Source of the DNA: Piromyces finnis
Taxonomy: Eukaryota > Neocallimastigomycota > Neocallimastigomycetes > Neocallimastigales > Neocallimastigaceae
Length of the DNA stretch: 64,000 bases
Assembly: GCA_002104945.1 (NCBI GenBank)
Contig: MCFH01000053.1
Location: 1-64,000 of the forward strand
Reading direction: 5' to 3'
Below the pieces are notes generated by a model. It was not told where the DNA came from. It did no database searches and saw only the letters and a list, made by a program, of their open reading frames with translations. Made by a program: the position numbers and the translations under genes. Below, in pieces: positions 1 to 14,975 of this stretch (within the stretch, counting starts at the first letter, position 1; each line of letters opens with the position of its first letter).

Positions 1-3000
1 ATGGATTGTTACGATAGCTCATTAATGGTCTGGAATGTTTAGGTTTTACATTATTATATAATGCCTTATAAATTTTTGCTTTTGCTGTTTCATGTTTTAA
101 AGGCTTTTTATTTTGGTTTTCTTTATTTTTAAAAGATATATTATTGTCTATTTTATCGACTTTATCATTATTGATTTTTTCATTCTCTTCTATCTCATTA
201 TCACCACTATCATTCTCATTTTTCATGTTTAATATTTTAATAGCTTCATTTTCATCATTCATTAATTCTTGAATACTATGATAAAGATCATTACTAAAAT
301 TACTTTCAAATACTTCTTCTTCATTAGTATATTTTTTTAATTTTTCCGATAATTTTAATGCTAAATTAGTTTTTTGATTCAATTCATTAATTAATTGAAT
401 TATATTCAGATTTTTATAGTAATTAATTCTCTTTTTCAAATTAATCACTTTTTTCCTATCAGATGGAATACTTAATTGCACTTTATAATCATCAATTAAT
501 TTATTTAGCTATTGATAATTTATTCGGTTTAATATTAATAAAATATATTTAAAAAAAATTATAAAAATAGTTCTATATTATATTTCTTATTACCTCCTTA
601 ACTTTATTTCTTAACTTTTCATTTTCTATATTTGTAAATATTAATTCCTATATAAAATATGGAAAAAAATTTAATATTGAATTTTAAAAAAAAAAAGCAA
701 TTATCATATATTGGCACCTTTCTTGATTTCCTTAATTCATCATTTAACATATCATCTCTTAATTTAAAATCAGAATAATTTTTCCATAAAGTAGTTTCCT
801 TTTTTTTAAATGAAGCTTTCAAATTGCGTTTCTAATTAAAAATTTTTTATTATTATTATATTACATTAAATAACACAATATCAATTTTAATTAATTTTTA
901 TTGTAGATTATAATTACATTTATTAAAGAATATTTTTACCTCTAATTTACACTGCATTTTTATTTTATTAATTAGCAATATGAAGAAAGATCTCATTTTC
1001 ATATTCTGAAAATATAATAATTTAATATTTAATAAATACAAGATCTATAATTTAACATGTTAATAATTAATATAAACTCACTGTATATTTTAAATCATTA
1101 ATCTCATCTTTATAGTTATTTATAATTTCATCATGTGAAAGTGTTTTTTTTGAAAATTCTATTAATGAATCTGACATCATTTCAGAATTAATAACACTTC
1201 TAAGATTTTCTGCTTTTGACTCATTCATAATTTTTAATGTTTCCTATATTACATTTTTTCATATTTATAATTTTTAATAGATGTAAAATTTCATTTAATT
1301 ATAAATATCGTTATATATTAAGCAACACTTACTTGTTTTGTTAAAATTCTATAATCATTAAATTGTTGTTTAACGGCGATAAATTTGTCAACTAATTCTT
1401 GAATAAGTTCTTTATATTCATTAGTTATTTTCTCTTTAATTTTTTTCCTCTATTTTCATTTAATTTTAATGTTTTTTCAATTAAAAAAATATTTTTCCAT
1501 AAATAATAATAATAATAATAATATATTTATACTTCTTCTTTATATATCTCTTTTTGTTCTTCTATCATTTGAGATAATTTTTTTAATTTCAAAACTACAG
1601 CATCATTAGTATTAGCTGATTCTAATAATACTTCACAATTAAATTCCTATATTAATAAAAAAAATATTATATAATAAATGTTTTTATTCAAGGTATGATA
1701 ATAATTGTTGTATATTATTATTAAACTAGTTAAAATATTCTTACATCTAAAATTTGTTTTTTTTCAAATTTCATATTACGAATCTGTTGCTCATATTCAT
1801 GAAAATTATCATTCATTTTTGTTTGCAAACTACAAAAGAATTTATTAAATGTAATATCGCGTTCTTGTTGCCATTCAAACATATTAATAGCTAAATTATT
1901 TATCTTAATATTCATAAATATTTTTATTATTATTTTAATATTTAATGGTTGCGTTAAATAACTAAAAATAATATTACTTGACTTCATATTATCTTATATT
2001 AATATTAAAATAATCTAATACTATTTATTTATTTACCGAACGAAATAAATCTTTTTTTGATATTTCAATAGTTGAATTTTTAAGATGATCCTTAATATTA
2101 AATTCCTATATATAATATTATAATGTATTAGAAATGAATTGCGTCTAAACAATTTATAATAAAGTATTAATTAAGTACATTTGACTCTTTTTCATTTATA
2201 TTAGAAAATTTAATATCATCAATATTGGTAATATCATCATTTTTTTTGTATTTATTGCTTGAATTAATAGCTGATTGTTCTTTAAATAGACTTTCAGAAT
2301 CAGATAAAATACTTTCATTGAAATCAATATGAGCTTTATGATTTTTAATTCGACTTTGTTTCTTTTTTTTAACTTTCTTATCACTTTGATATATATTATT
2401 AATAAAAGTATTCAATATATAATATTTATAATCAAACTCTTCTTGAGTCATATAAACATTCAAATCAGAATTTTTATTATTGCTAAATAATACAGATTCT
2501 TTTTGATAATTAAATGGGTTACTTGTAATTTTATTTAAATTATTTATCTTTGCCATTAATGAATTAGCATGGTTATAAAGATTTAAAGTATAATAATAAT
2601 AGAGATCATCTTTCATAAGACTAACTTGATATTGTTCAAATAACTATTCCAAAAGAAATGATTATTTTTATATATAATATTATAAAATAAACTTTATAAA
2701 TAACTAGCGGCCTTATTTAAATATGTAATTTTAATTTTTAATTTCTATACTTACAATTTGAACTGCATAACTAGTTTCACTTCCCTTTAATTCCATTGTT
2801 GTATCAAACATAATTTCTATAGATTGAAAAATTTTATAATTATATATTAATTAGATTTTAGATTTATAGACTTGTTTAATTTAAAAAAGAAAATCATTTA
2901 TTATAATATAATAAATACCACTATATTCCCTTTGATTTGAGTCGTTTTTGTAAAAGAGGCGAATTGAATTAAATAAAATATCGTTTTTATAAAACTTAAA

Positions 3001-6000
3001 AAATACTTTTGATTTTTCGAAATCCTATTATTTTAATTTAAAACTTAAAATTAATATTATATTTAAACTTACATCATTACTAATATTATATAAAAAAATT
3101 ACTAACAATTTTTATAACATTCTTCATTCTCATTCTATAATATTCTAATCTGATGCCAGTTAAATTTAACAACTGTTCAAGATATTCAATTTCGTTTATT
3201 TTTATTAGGTAATTTTCATCTTTTTTAAATCTTTTATCATTAGAAAATTTTTTATTCATAACTTCTTCCATCTATATTTGTTTTTTGCATTAATATTTAA
3301 TAAAAAAAAAAATAAATATATGCATTTAATAAAAAACAACTATAATATTATATATTAAAATTTTAATATGAATTAATATATAAAAATAATAATTATAATT
3401 ACCTTTGATATTTTTAAATCACATAACTTTTTATCATTTAATGAAAGTTTATAGTACATATGAATTGAAATTGAATGTATTTCCTTTTTATAAAGTGGAT
3501 ATGAATTCTTAATTTAAAATATATAATATATCAATTCTTAGAAAAATGTTTTAATATTTTTTGTATTAAATGTATACAATATGTAACATTTATACCTGCC
3601 AAATATTAATCTTATATTTATCTTCTTTATATGGTTGTAAATTTAAATTACAATAAGGAATAATTGAGTTAACTTGATCTAGTAACTTTAATAAATAAAA
3701 AAGTATAAAATGAATAAACAAATATATTATATAAAATTATGAATAAATATATTTTTAATATTACTCCATTAAAATATAAAACATCAATTGATAATGATTT
3801 AAAAGCTTTCATTAGTAGATTATACTTTTTCCACTCATAGTATAATATACTTTTGACAGAATTATAATTATCTATTTCATTTATATTTCCTAATTTTTCC
3901 TTTATACATGTAAAGTTTGTCAATACATAATCAGCTTGCTTAATAATATCGTCTAAGTTTATATATTTAAATATATTTAATAATAATAATGATTTTTATA
4001 TTTAGTCTACATTTTTATATACATTATTTTTTTAAATCGATAATGGTTTTATGTATTACTTGTAATTTTATAAATTATATTTCTTTGTAAAAACCATCCA
4101 TAATTTGATGTGAGTTCAAATATGTCTTTTAAATATCCATTTAATTTTAAAGCTCTCTTGAAGTTTTTCTTTTGACTAAATAAATTTTTATTATAATCAA
4201 AATTTTCTAAAAATGGTGATATGTCATATTGCTTTATTTTATTATCCTATATTTATTATTAGTTTAGATCAATTAATACAAAATATATAATATTAACATT
4301 TAGTAATAAAATAAATTGTAAACTCCTTTACCATTATAATTTCTATTGGTGATGAGATATACCATAAATAACAAATGGATTCGTCATTAGAATTATCACA
4401 AATCTTTAATGGCTGGATAATAAAAGAAGAATCATTTAAGTCATCATTACTATTATATTGATCTTCATTATTGATAACATTATTCTTATTTAATTTATTA
4501 TTTGATATTATATTTCCACTTTCAGAATTATTGTCATGAACAACTTCATCATCTGAAATTTCTATTAAAAAAATAAATATAAATATAAAAAATCACCATA
4601 TATAAAATCTTTTATATATATAATTATCACCTTTAAAGTATTCATTAAAATTTTTATATTTTGATATTTGAAATAACATTTTTCCATATGGATATTCTTT
4701 TAATATCAATATATATATAAGTGTTATATTAAATGTTATATTAATAAGAAATAATATATATAGTCATTCAAAAAATAATAACATAATATTTACCTAATAC
4801 TCTATTTTTTAATTTACTTATTTTTTCAATATATGCCACTTTATAATAAATTTCTTTTGTTATTTCTAAATAATTGCTACTAAACCATTCAATTAACTTA
4901 TTCTTTTATACATTAATTGAAAAATATATAATGTATTTAAATTATAATACTATTAATTTATAATGTTATTCTAACATAGAATAGAATAACAAAATAATTA
5001 TAATAATAATAATACCTTTTCTTTTCTTTCAATTAATAATTTATACTGATTTTGTTCTTTTAAATTTCCTTCGAAATTTTTTAGTGAATCATTAATTTTC
5101 ATATTAATTTTTTTCCATTCACTGTTAATAATCAGCTTTAATAATGTTTTTTCAGTTGTAGTTGTAAATACCAAATTACTGTAATTGATATTATATGATA
5201 TACTCCTCTTTTGTTTAATATCATTTGATTTTTGTATTATAACTTTTTTATTTAATATAACTTCCTTTGGAGTATATCTAAGATATTCTTTAATCAATAT
5301 TGGATATATTTCAATCATACAATATTTATGTATATTTATAGAAGAATTATAATTTATTTGTTCTATTTGTTGTAACTTTTTATATAAATAATGTTTTGTT
5401 TAAAAATATATAATATTTAGATATTTGAAATGCTTTTAATGTAAAATTACATTTATATTAAAGGTTTTTACCTTTAATGCCTGTAAAATTTTTGTTAATT
5501 CATCAGCATCAATATATTTCTTTATTATATTATATAATAACATCATTAGTTTCTATTATACAATTATTTATTAATATATTAATGTACACATAAATTACAA
5601 TTATATTATTATATGAAGGCAAATCGAATTCTTCGTCTTCATCTATTAACTCATTATATAGCAATGGCTTAAAATCTTGATGTGGAACTATATAAAAATC
5701 AGTATCTTCTATAACACCTCTATATTCTTCTCTCTCATGCTAAATATTTTAAAATTAAAATATTTTAGTATTTTATCATAATGTTTCAATATATAATGAT
5801 AAAAATACCGCAATATCATTTTTAAAAACAGTTTGAGGATCTAATTCAACCATTTCTGGCTTAATATCATCATTATTATTAGTATCATTAACATTGTTAT
5901 TATTATTAGTTTCACTATTATTAGTAATATTAAACATTTTAACTTTCTCATAATTTTCATCATCTACTGAAACCTTCATATAATAAATTTGTTTGTTATA

Positions 6001-9000
6001 AATTTCTCTACAATATTCTTTATTATATAATTATTTATATAATAAAATATTAATTTAGATTCTTAGAAACATTATTTATATATATGTGTATTATTATAAT
6101 AATAATAATAAAGTATTTTTTTGTAATTAACCTGTTTCAATATACGAATATAACAATTTATTCCTTGAACTAATCATTTTTAAAAAATTTAATAAAATAT
6201 CTCTACTATTATAATTAAATTCTGAATTTAAAAATAAGTTATTCATTGAACTCTCATAGTCTTCATTTGATTTTTTATAATTTGATTCCATATAATATTT
6301 TTCATTTTTACTTTTATTATTGCCTTTTTGTTTTTCTATAAAATCAATATACTGATGTAAATTAGCAATATATACGTCAAGGGAAAAATTATATAATAAT
6401 TAATTATAAAAAATAAACTATATAAAATGGAATAATGAAAAAAGGATATTTTCTAGAATAATATCTGGAATTTGAATATCTTCTAATTGTCTATCATTAA
6501 ATAGTTTTTCAACATTTTTTTTTATATTATCATCCTCAAAATTTGAATTTACTAAATCAATCCATTTTTTCTAAAAAAAGAAAAAGAAAATAAAATTTTT
6601 ATCTTATTATTTATTAACCAGTATTTATATTTTAATTATTATAATAATATTCTTATTTACTTAGTAATATATTTACATATGATGTGTCCCATAATATACA
6701 TTCAATATATATTGGATCAAGAGTTTTATTTGGGAAAACAGTTTTGTAATATTCAATAAATTCTTTTTTTAAATTTTCCTGAATATACAATAGATTCGAT
6801 ATATCTCCTAAATTAGGATATATATCTGTAATATGTAATGATATTTCTGGATAATGCATATTAATTGGATAATATTTATTATTTACTATTATTATAAATC
6901 AAAAATAATTAGTATTAATTTCAATGTCATTCAAAAAAAAAAAAATTCTATATATTACATATTATATAAATATTATTTGAAAATATATTAATTTTATATT
7001 TATTATTTTTAATCCATACAATAATTAAATCTTGGCATTCCCATACTTGTAACATCTTTTCCCTCACTAGCATTATTATTATGCGTTTTTACTACATTTA
7101 ATGATATATATGAATAAAATGATTTCGTTCTTTCTAATGTATATTTTAATATATCTTTAACAAGATTTAAATGATTTTCTAATGAATTAATTTCGCATAT
7201 ATACGAGTGACTAAAATATTCATCCTTTATATTTAAAAAAGGATAAAAAAAGGTTATTAAATATATGCCTTATACTTATTACTATTAATAATGAATAAAC
7301 ATAAACATAATAATAATAATAATAATACTTCATATTGTATAGTTGGTTTTATATTTATATAATTAGTTATAATTTGTGCTAATCTTAAGATATCTTTATT
7401 ACTTGTTGCATTTTCATAAACTTCTAAATAGCAATTAATTAACTTAATATAAAAATGAAATGAGATAATAAATATTATTTTTACACGATTATATTTAGAT
7501 ATATATGTAATATGTCGTATTAATATCATTTATTTTATTTACATTTATTTTTGTATTTTGAAATCTCGTTTCATAATCATATAATTCATATAATATTTCT
7601 GCTCTGTCGTATTTAGGATTTAAATATGATGAATTTTTTATGTCTATAAATTATAATTAAAAAAGAAATTATTAATACATTAAAATAATAATTAAATTGT
7701 GTTTTATCATTACCTTGATCTTTAAATATATCATAACCTATTTCTTTCATTTCACCAGAATATTCAATTAATTGATTGTTAGTTCTTGAATTTAAATAGC
7801 ATGTACCTATTTTTAATAGTTCTTTTTCACGTTTTACCAAATCATCATATGCTATATCTTTAAAATACGAATATTTTTTGTTAAAATTAATAAAATCTTC
7901 TTATTAATATAAAAATTTATATATTTATATATATATATATTTACCATAAATAAATTCCTTTCCTGTATTATCAATTAATTTTATAACATCTCCATATAAT
8001 TTGCTATTGTCATATCTATAATGCCATGATTTATGACTATTATTTAACTTTGATATATTTTTTTTTTTGAATTTTAATCTTTATAATAAAAGGATATAAG
8101 AACATAACTGAGTAATGGCTAATAATATTACTTTACTTAAATATTAATTATTAAATTTATACTTTTCTTCAAAATCAGAAAAACAAAATTTTCTTTGAGT
8201 TTCTTGGTCCTAATTTTAAATTTATATTATATATTAATTTATTGATATTGATATTTACATAATTGTTGAATATTATATTACATCACATAAGTCATTATCT
8301 CTCTTTTTATTCAATTCTTTTATCTAATAATTTTGTTATTAATAATATTAATTATTAATTATAAATATGAAAAAATTAGTAATAATAATGATATTGATAA
8401 TAATAATACAAACATCACATGTTATTCTTTTTTCAATAGATCTTAAATAATTAAATTGATTTAATAAATTATATCTAAATTCTCTCATTCTTAAATGTCT
8501 TAACTGAAAATATTCATATAACTCATATTCAGCAATTGCATTTGATAAATTAGCCTTTTAATCATTAATTATATATTAGATTTAAAATGCATAACAATTT
8601 CATATAATTCTAATATTTTATAAAATATAATATTACTGTCTTGTTACTAGAATTTTTTTCAAGATTTTTTAATATATTTAATTTATTCTGAAAAATGTCA
8701 GTATTATTATCTTCCTCTTTATTTTGAATATTTAGACTGAAATGTAATTAATAAACAAAGTAAATGTTAAAGATTATAAATAAAAAGAAGCATTTTAAAA
8801 TTATATTAATAATATAATGTATATATATTATATCAAGGATATTATGTCCATCTTCGGCATTCTTATAGTTTTCTGAAGAATTTCTTTTAACTTCAAATTG
8901 TGGTTTAATTTCACTATTATTTAACGGTGTTTTTTTATCAACTATATTAAAATCTGTATCTTTTGAAAACTCTTCAAATCTTAATTTAGTTAATTCTTGT

Positions 9001-11342
9001 AATTTTAATATGCAACGTTTCACATCATTAACTTTAATTAATTCATAATTTAACTTCAATTCATAATCAAATTCTTTTTCCTGGTTATATTTAGAAATAT
9101 ATGTGAAATAATGTATGTGTAATTAAAAATATTATATTTTTATATTAGAGATATTTGTGTGTCTTAATTTAATAATAATTTAATAATAACAAAGTACTTT
9201 TAAAAGCCATTCATTGTAACTATAATATTCATCAGAAAATTCTGGATTTATTTGTACTTCATCAATCCAATCGGCATCTCTAATATATGTTGGCATATTA
9301 ACTGTAAATTATATTATATGTTAATATTAAATAATATATAATAATAGCAATAATAAGAAAAATTAATAATAATTATAAATACTGTAAAATTTTGAATAAT
9401 TTTTGGTTTCTTTAAAATCTTGGTTATTTTCTTTTTTATTATTTTCCTCTTTTTTATTATCATCAGCATATATTTGAATATCAATTAAATTATCCTTAAA
9501 TAATTCATTAAAACAAAAATCAATTTCATATGCTAATCTTCTTCCATCTTCTGCAAAAATTGATGAATCAATTTTGAAATGACGAAGTAATGATGAATAC
9601 TTTTGAAAATAAATTTCATATGAACAAAGTTTTAATGGAATTTCCATGTTTACTTTATCTAAAAATTGTAATGAATCAGGCAATAATTGAATATTTTTTT
9701 TATTTTTGATAATTTCATAATTTCGTAGTAAATCAAACATCTCTGATTTTACTAATAACTATAATATAATTATAATTAAAATGTATTTATTATTAAATAA
9801 TTATTAATTGTTGTTGTTTTTATTCATAAATATAAATATGATATTATATATTTAACTATAAATGTTTTTGTTTTTTATTTCTTTTTTTTTTTTTTTTTTT
9901 TTTTGTTTTTTTGATATATAACAATTATATTATTTAATAATTTAATTAATTTACTTTTTGACAAGTAAAATACCATTGTAATGGTTTTTCTAAATATATT
10001 TTTCCTAAGTAGTGATGAAGATATACCAAAAAGTCAGTAACATCAAATCCTAATTTAAAATCTGCTTTACTATAAAAATCATTTTTTATTTTTTCTTCTT
10101 CTTTTTGAGCCTCTTCCTTGGATTTTGCCTTAATATTCATTTTCTTTAATTATTGATATGATTGTTATTATTATAGATTATAAATATTAAAAATAATATA
10201 ACAAATTATATTGATTTATATTTAATACAATAATATAATATTACATTTTTTAGTTTAATTTTTAATTCTGTGGCGAATAATTTTAAATTTGAATATCTCT
10301 TTATTGCATCTCTTAAGTTGTTATAAATTATTGAATGTGCATTTTCAAAAATTTCTTGAACTGACTCCATTTCATTAAGCTTTGGATTATTACCTATTGT
10401 ATATTAAGAATTTATATTAAATTATATTAATTTTGACACTATAATATTAAAGTTCTCTTTTATGTCAATATTTGATTTTCCAATAAAAAATCGATCTTTA
10501 CAAAATCTAATCCATCTTGATATTAACAGTTCACTTTCGTTCAAAAGTTCTCTTATTTGATTTTTATAAAACGATAATAAAGTATAAAAAATATCTTTTG
10601 ATGTTATATTTTTATTTAAGTCAATATTTTTAAATATCTTTTAAAAATTTAAAAATAAAAAATAAAAAAAAAATTAGTTATGGTGATTATTTATAATAAT
10701 AGTGTAATAGTATAAATATATATTACTGATTCATTAACTCCATAAACAGTATTATCTGGAGTATTTAGGATTGAAGAATTTTTATGTTTCTTGATTTTCT
10801 TCTCTCTAACATTTTTATAATCATGAATTTTTCTATAACACATTTATATATATTTTTCACACTTTATATTAAGACAGTGTATTTTAAAAAATTAAAATAA
10901 ACTTATATATATTATATGTTACGCCTTTTTTACTTTTACTATATACCTTATATCTGGTATTAAATATCTGTATTTATTTAAACATGATGGATTTCCTCTA
11001 ATTATATCATTCCATTTTACTTCATTATCTAAATTATATATCAACTTTTATTTAATTTTATAGTTTTTATTATAAATACAAATAAAGTATTAATAAAGCA
11101 ATACTATATATATAAATTATAGCTAAAAAATTATAGCTATATATATTTACATTATTCATTCTTATATCCATAGAACGAAGTTTTTTTTGTATTATATTCT
11201 CTTCATTAAGAGATATATTTGATTCTATTTTAATATTATTTTTTTTTATAAATTCATTACTATCATTACCACTATCTGAACAACTTTCAGATTCATTACT
11301 TTCGTTATTACAAAGTGCTAAGTTAGATTTTAATTTGGACAT
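1..11342 (-). CDS. Very large many-exon coiled-coil protein, 3' end beyond window
   Basis: One gene reads leftwards from the ATG at 11340-11342 to the window edge as many short exons separated by introns of roughly 50-150 bases with GTAA/GTAT donors. The first exon (about 11151-11342) encodes an acidic Ser/Asn-rich start. Later exons encode well-mixed, non-repetitive protein rich in Lys, Glu, Leu and aromatics, for example YTLLSFYKNQIRELLNESEL (near 10.5 kb), HYLGKIYLEKPLQWYF (near 10.0 kb), and the 9363-9740 block with FAEDGRRLAYEIDFCFNEL. The last visible exon (about 1-510) is charged coiled-coil ending in RPLMSYRNNP and still open at base 1. I do not firmly recognise it. The style recalls long ciliary/axonemal coiled-coil proteins such as the CCDC162/DUF4549 type, which would suit a zoospore-forming fungus, but that is a weak guess. 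No membrane segment or signal peptide was seen. Individual exon borders are only approximate. Confidence 0.75.
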
Positions 11343-12189
11343 TTTATATAATAATGATAATTTACAAAATAAAATAATTATAATGTATATATATTAAAAT
11401 TCCAGTGTAAAGAGAAAATACGAAATTTTAACATTTATTTTTCAAAAAATTTTTTAATCTCTTTATTTCACTTTTTCCTTTTTTAATTACTTTTAATTAA
11501 ATTTTTTTGGAAAATATAAATTTTATTTTTTAATTAATATGTAATAATTAATTTAAATTGAATAAAATATTTTTTAAATCGAATTAAAAAGGTTAGAATG
11601 GGGAAAAAAATATAATATTCATAACTTAATAATTTAGATTTATTATAATATATTAATATGTATTTAATATATTAAATATTTGAATGTTCTATGTTTGTTT
11701 TGTACCTCCATTTTAATAAGGTACTTTAATAATATTTTTTAGAAAAGTGTTAGATTTATAATTTCTAATATAGATATAATGATATTTTCAAATTATCATT
11801 AGTTTTTAAATATATATCTATCTTTATCTAATTTAATTATACCTAAAAAGATAAAATTAAGTTTTTCTAATCTGTAATTATAAAAATATAAAATATAAAT
11901 AAATATACCAGAAGATTAATTATAAATATAAATAAAATTTAAATAAATTATAAGAAAAAAAAACACACTTAAATATATTATATAAAATAAAAAATAAATA
12001 TATATATAAAATAATAAAATAATAAATAATAATAAATTTTTATATCAATAATATTTGATAAAGATAATTATAATATTTTATGTCCGTTTAATTCTTTTTT
12101 TTTTTTTTTTTTTTTTTTTGTTAAACATAAAAAGCTAACATTTTGTAAGACTTAAATCATTTGATTATCATATCATATAAATAATACTA
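11343..12189. other. Intergenic, between two leftward genes
   Basis: This is the 5' flank of the large coiled-coil gene and the 3' flank of the makorin-like gene. It is almost pure A/T with a T-tract near 12096-12119. No ORF, RNA gene or clear promoter motif was seen. Confidence 0.6.
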
Positions 12190-12348
12190 CTAATTAATTA
12201 TATTGTCATTAACAATAACATTTTTGTTATTATTAATATTAATTTTATCATCATGTGAATTGTTGTTGCTGTTGTTATTAATATTGTTGTTATTGACATT
12301 GTTGTTATTATTGTTGCTATTATTGTCAATGTTGTTGTTGTTATTATC

Positions 12349-12387
<39 letters not shown>

Positions 12388-13853
12388 ATCATTATTATTA
12401 TTAGAAGGAGGAGGAGGAGAAGTGATAGTAGTTGAAATATTAATTTTACTGTTGTAATTATTATTATTGTAATTGAATTTTTCATTAACATTATTTTCAT
12501 TAATATTAAGATATAGCATTAAGTTTTGATTAAAGCATTGTGGATATACTTTATCATTAAACGTATTTGTTTTATTGGATTTTAATATTGGAATATATTG
12601 TTCATTTATATTATAACATGTTTTTACTGGAATACTGTTAATGCTATAGTTATTAGTGTTAGAAAATTTATCATAATTATTCATACTATAACTATTTTCG
12701 CTTATCGATAAATCATTATTTATTGCTATATCATTATTTTGTTCATAATTCGACTCTAATTTTTTTATATCAACTCCATTTGAATTTTTATGAGCAAATA
12801 GGCACATTTGTCCAAATGGGCAATAATGAGAACCATCATGTCTTACTCTTTCATAAAATTTACATGAAATTCTAGAACATCTTGTTCTAAATCTATCAAT
12901 AATATGCTTTTTTAATGGGCCTGAATGGCAATAAATATCTGATGGAATAAAATGAAAAGAAGGAACATTACAAATGGGGCATTTATGAGAAAATTTTTCT
13001 GAATCAGATTCAGGTACTCTCCAAATTTTCTAAATATATTTTAGAATTAATAAATATATTTTAATAATTCCATTGTAAAAAAAGATATAATAATAAAATA
13101 AGAATATTAAAACTCATATCTTACCTTTATACATTCTAGACAAAATATATGATCGCATTCAGCTTTTCATTTTATAAAGTAAAATATTTTTAATAATATA
13201 ATATTAATATTAATTATTGTTTTTAATTATTGAATAAAATAACTTTTAGTTTTAAATATTACTTAATAAACCATATTGTGTTGGTTTTTCACCACACTTT
13301 TCACACAATAATTCTTTATAATTTTTTGAATGATTCATCGATTTTCCTTTCTTAGGGAAATTATTTTTAGCTTTATTCTTCTTTATATTTGATGCTACAG
13401 TATTGTTGTTGCTGTTGTCATCAAAATGTTCTTGACCGTTGGCTTTATGATAGTTATTAAAGTCACTTTTATTTCCAAAATTCAATTCTTTAATAGAATT
13501 TATTATAAATTGATTATTCTCATTATCTTTATTATTTTTTATATCTATATTTATTAATAAATGAATATAATAAAATTAGCTATAATTTAGATAATAATCA
13601 ATTTTACATTGGAATTTACCTGAATCAGCCAATTTAGATTCAAAAGAATTACTTTTAATATTTATTTTTTCATTAGTTTGATTCATTTGACCATATTTGT
13701 TATAATAAGTAATTGTATTATTAAAATCCAGACTTTTATTTTCGTTTTGACCTATCTTCTTATTATTTGAATTTTCTATATTTTTCTGTAATAAATTATT
13801 TTTAATTCTTATATTAGAATTAATATTATTGTTTAAAAAATTCTCATCATGAA

Positions 13854-13934
<81 letters not shown>

Positions 13935-14975
13935 GATAATTGTTATATGAATAATTTTTATCATCAGTTATTTTATAAAAATTTATTGAATTATTTTTTC
14001 ATTACTAATCATTCTATTACTACTAATATTTTTTAAAAATAAATAATTATTATTAGCAAGATTTTCATTATTAATAAATGAAGAAATTAAATTTTCTGTC
14101 TTATTAAATGAAAAATTATTCATGTAATTCCCGTATGATAAAATATTATTAAAGCCATTATATTTATTATTAATAAAATTATTATAATTGTTGTTATCAT
14201 AGCTTGTATTCATTTTATTTAATAATATTTTTTGTTGCTCTACATTATATTCGCTAAAATTATCAGTTTCATTAATATTTTTTGATATATTATTATTTTT
14301 ATTATTATTTAAAAAATCACTTTTGTTAGCAATTGCATAATCAAAGGAAGATTTATTAATATTAATATTGTTATTGTTGCTATCTATTTTATTAATAGGA
14401 TTGTTATTATCTAATAATAAAGTACTATAATTAAACATATTTAATGAATCATTGTCATTAAAAAAGTTGCTCTCTACATTTTTGTTATTATTAGATAAGT
14501 TTTGGTACTTTTTGTTAATTATCTTAGAAATAAGAGACATATTTTCATGCTTTTTATTTAAATTACTATTATCTAAAAAATTTAATCTATTTAATTTTCC
14601 TTCATTGGAATAATTAAATGGATCATATGAAGAAATTGAAATATTGTTATCCTTAGAAGTTGAAGAATAATTTGAATCACTTTTATTAGAATCTAATTTC
14701 TTTTTGTTCGATTTATTTTTAAGTTCATTATTCTCAAGTGACATTATCATGTTATTATCGGTAACTGAAGATTTCGCCTCGGTAATAATATCATTTAATT
14801 TAACAGAAGATTTAATTTGGTTTTCAAGAAATATGGTTTTATATATATCTGATAAGACATTTTCATTTTTAAGAGCTTCATTGTTATTTATATTAATAAT
14901 ACTAAAATCTTTATTTTTATTTTCTGATAAATTAATAAAATTTTTATCATTATTCTCATAAAAAATATCAGTCAT
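12190..14975 (-). CDS. Makorin-like RING/CCCH E3 ubiquitin ligase (frameshifted in this sequence)
   Basis: Likely a ubiquitin-protein ligase that may also bind RNA. Hand-built exons: 13620-14975, 13263-13544, 13125-13162 and 12190-13029. The first ~530 residues are low complexity (Asn, Ser, Asp), including about 26 Asn from (ATT)n at 13855-13932. A C3HC4 RING follows at about residues 533-579: CEKC, then ECDHIFCLEC, then CPIC. A CCCH finger of form C-x13-C-x5-C-x3-H lies at 615-639 and ends CPFGQMCLFAH. The order RING then CCCH, and wording such as YGLL-TECDHIFCLECIKKIWR, matches makorins. Unlike classic makorins, no CCCH finger is visible before the RING. The tail is poly-Asn. The first exon's frame stops at 13983-13985. 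One extra T in the T6 run at 13994-13999 joins it to the next open frame, and the model then totals 2517 nt (838 aa). A sequencing or assembly slip is likelier than decay because both zinc domains are intact. An unseen intron is an alternative. Confidence 0.8.
13855..13932. repeat. (ATT)n microsatellite inside the makorin-like gene
   Basis: About 26 uninterrupted ATT units, read on the minus strand as in-frame AAT (Asn) codons. Length changes here would keep the reading frame. Confidence 0.9.
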
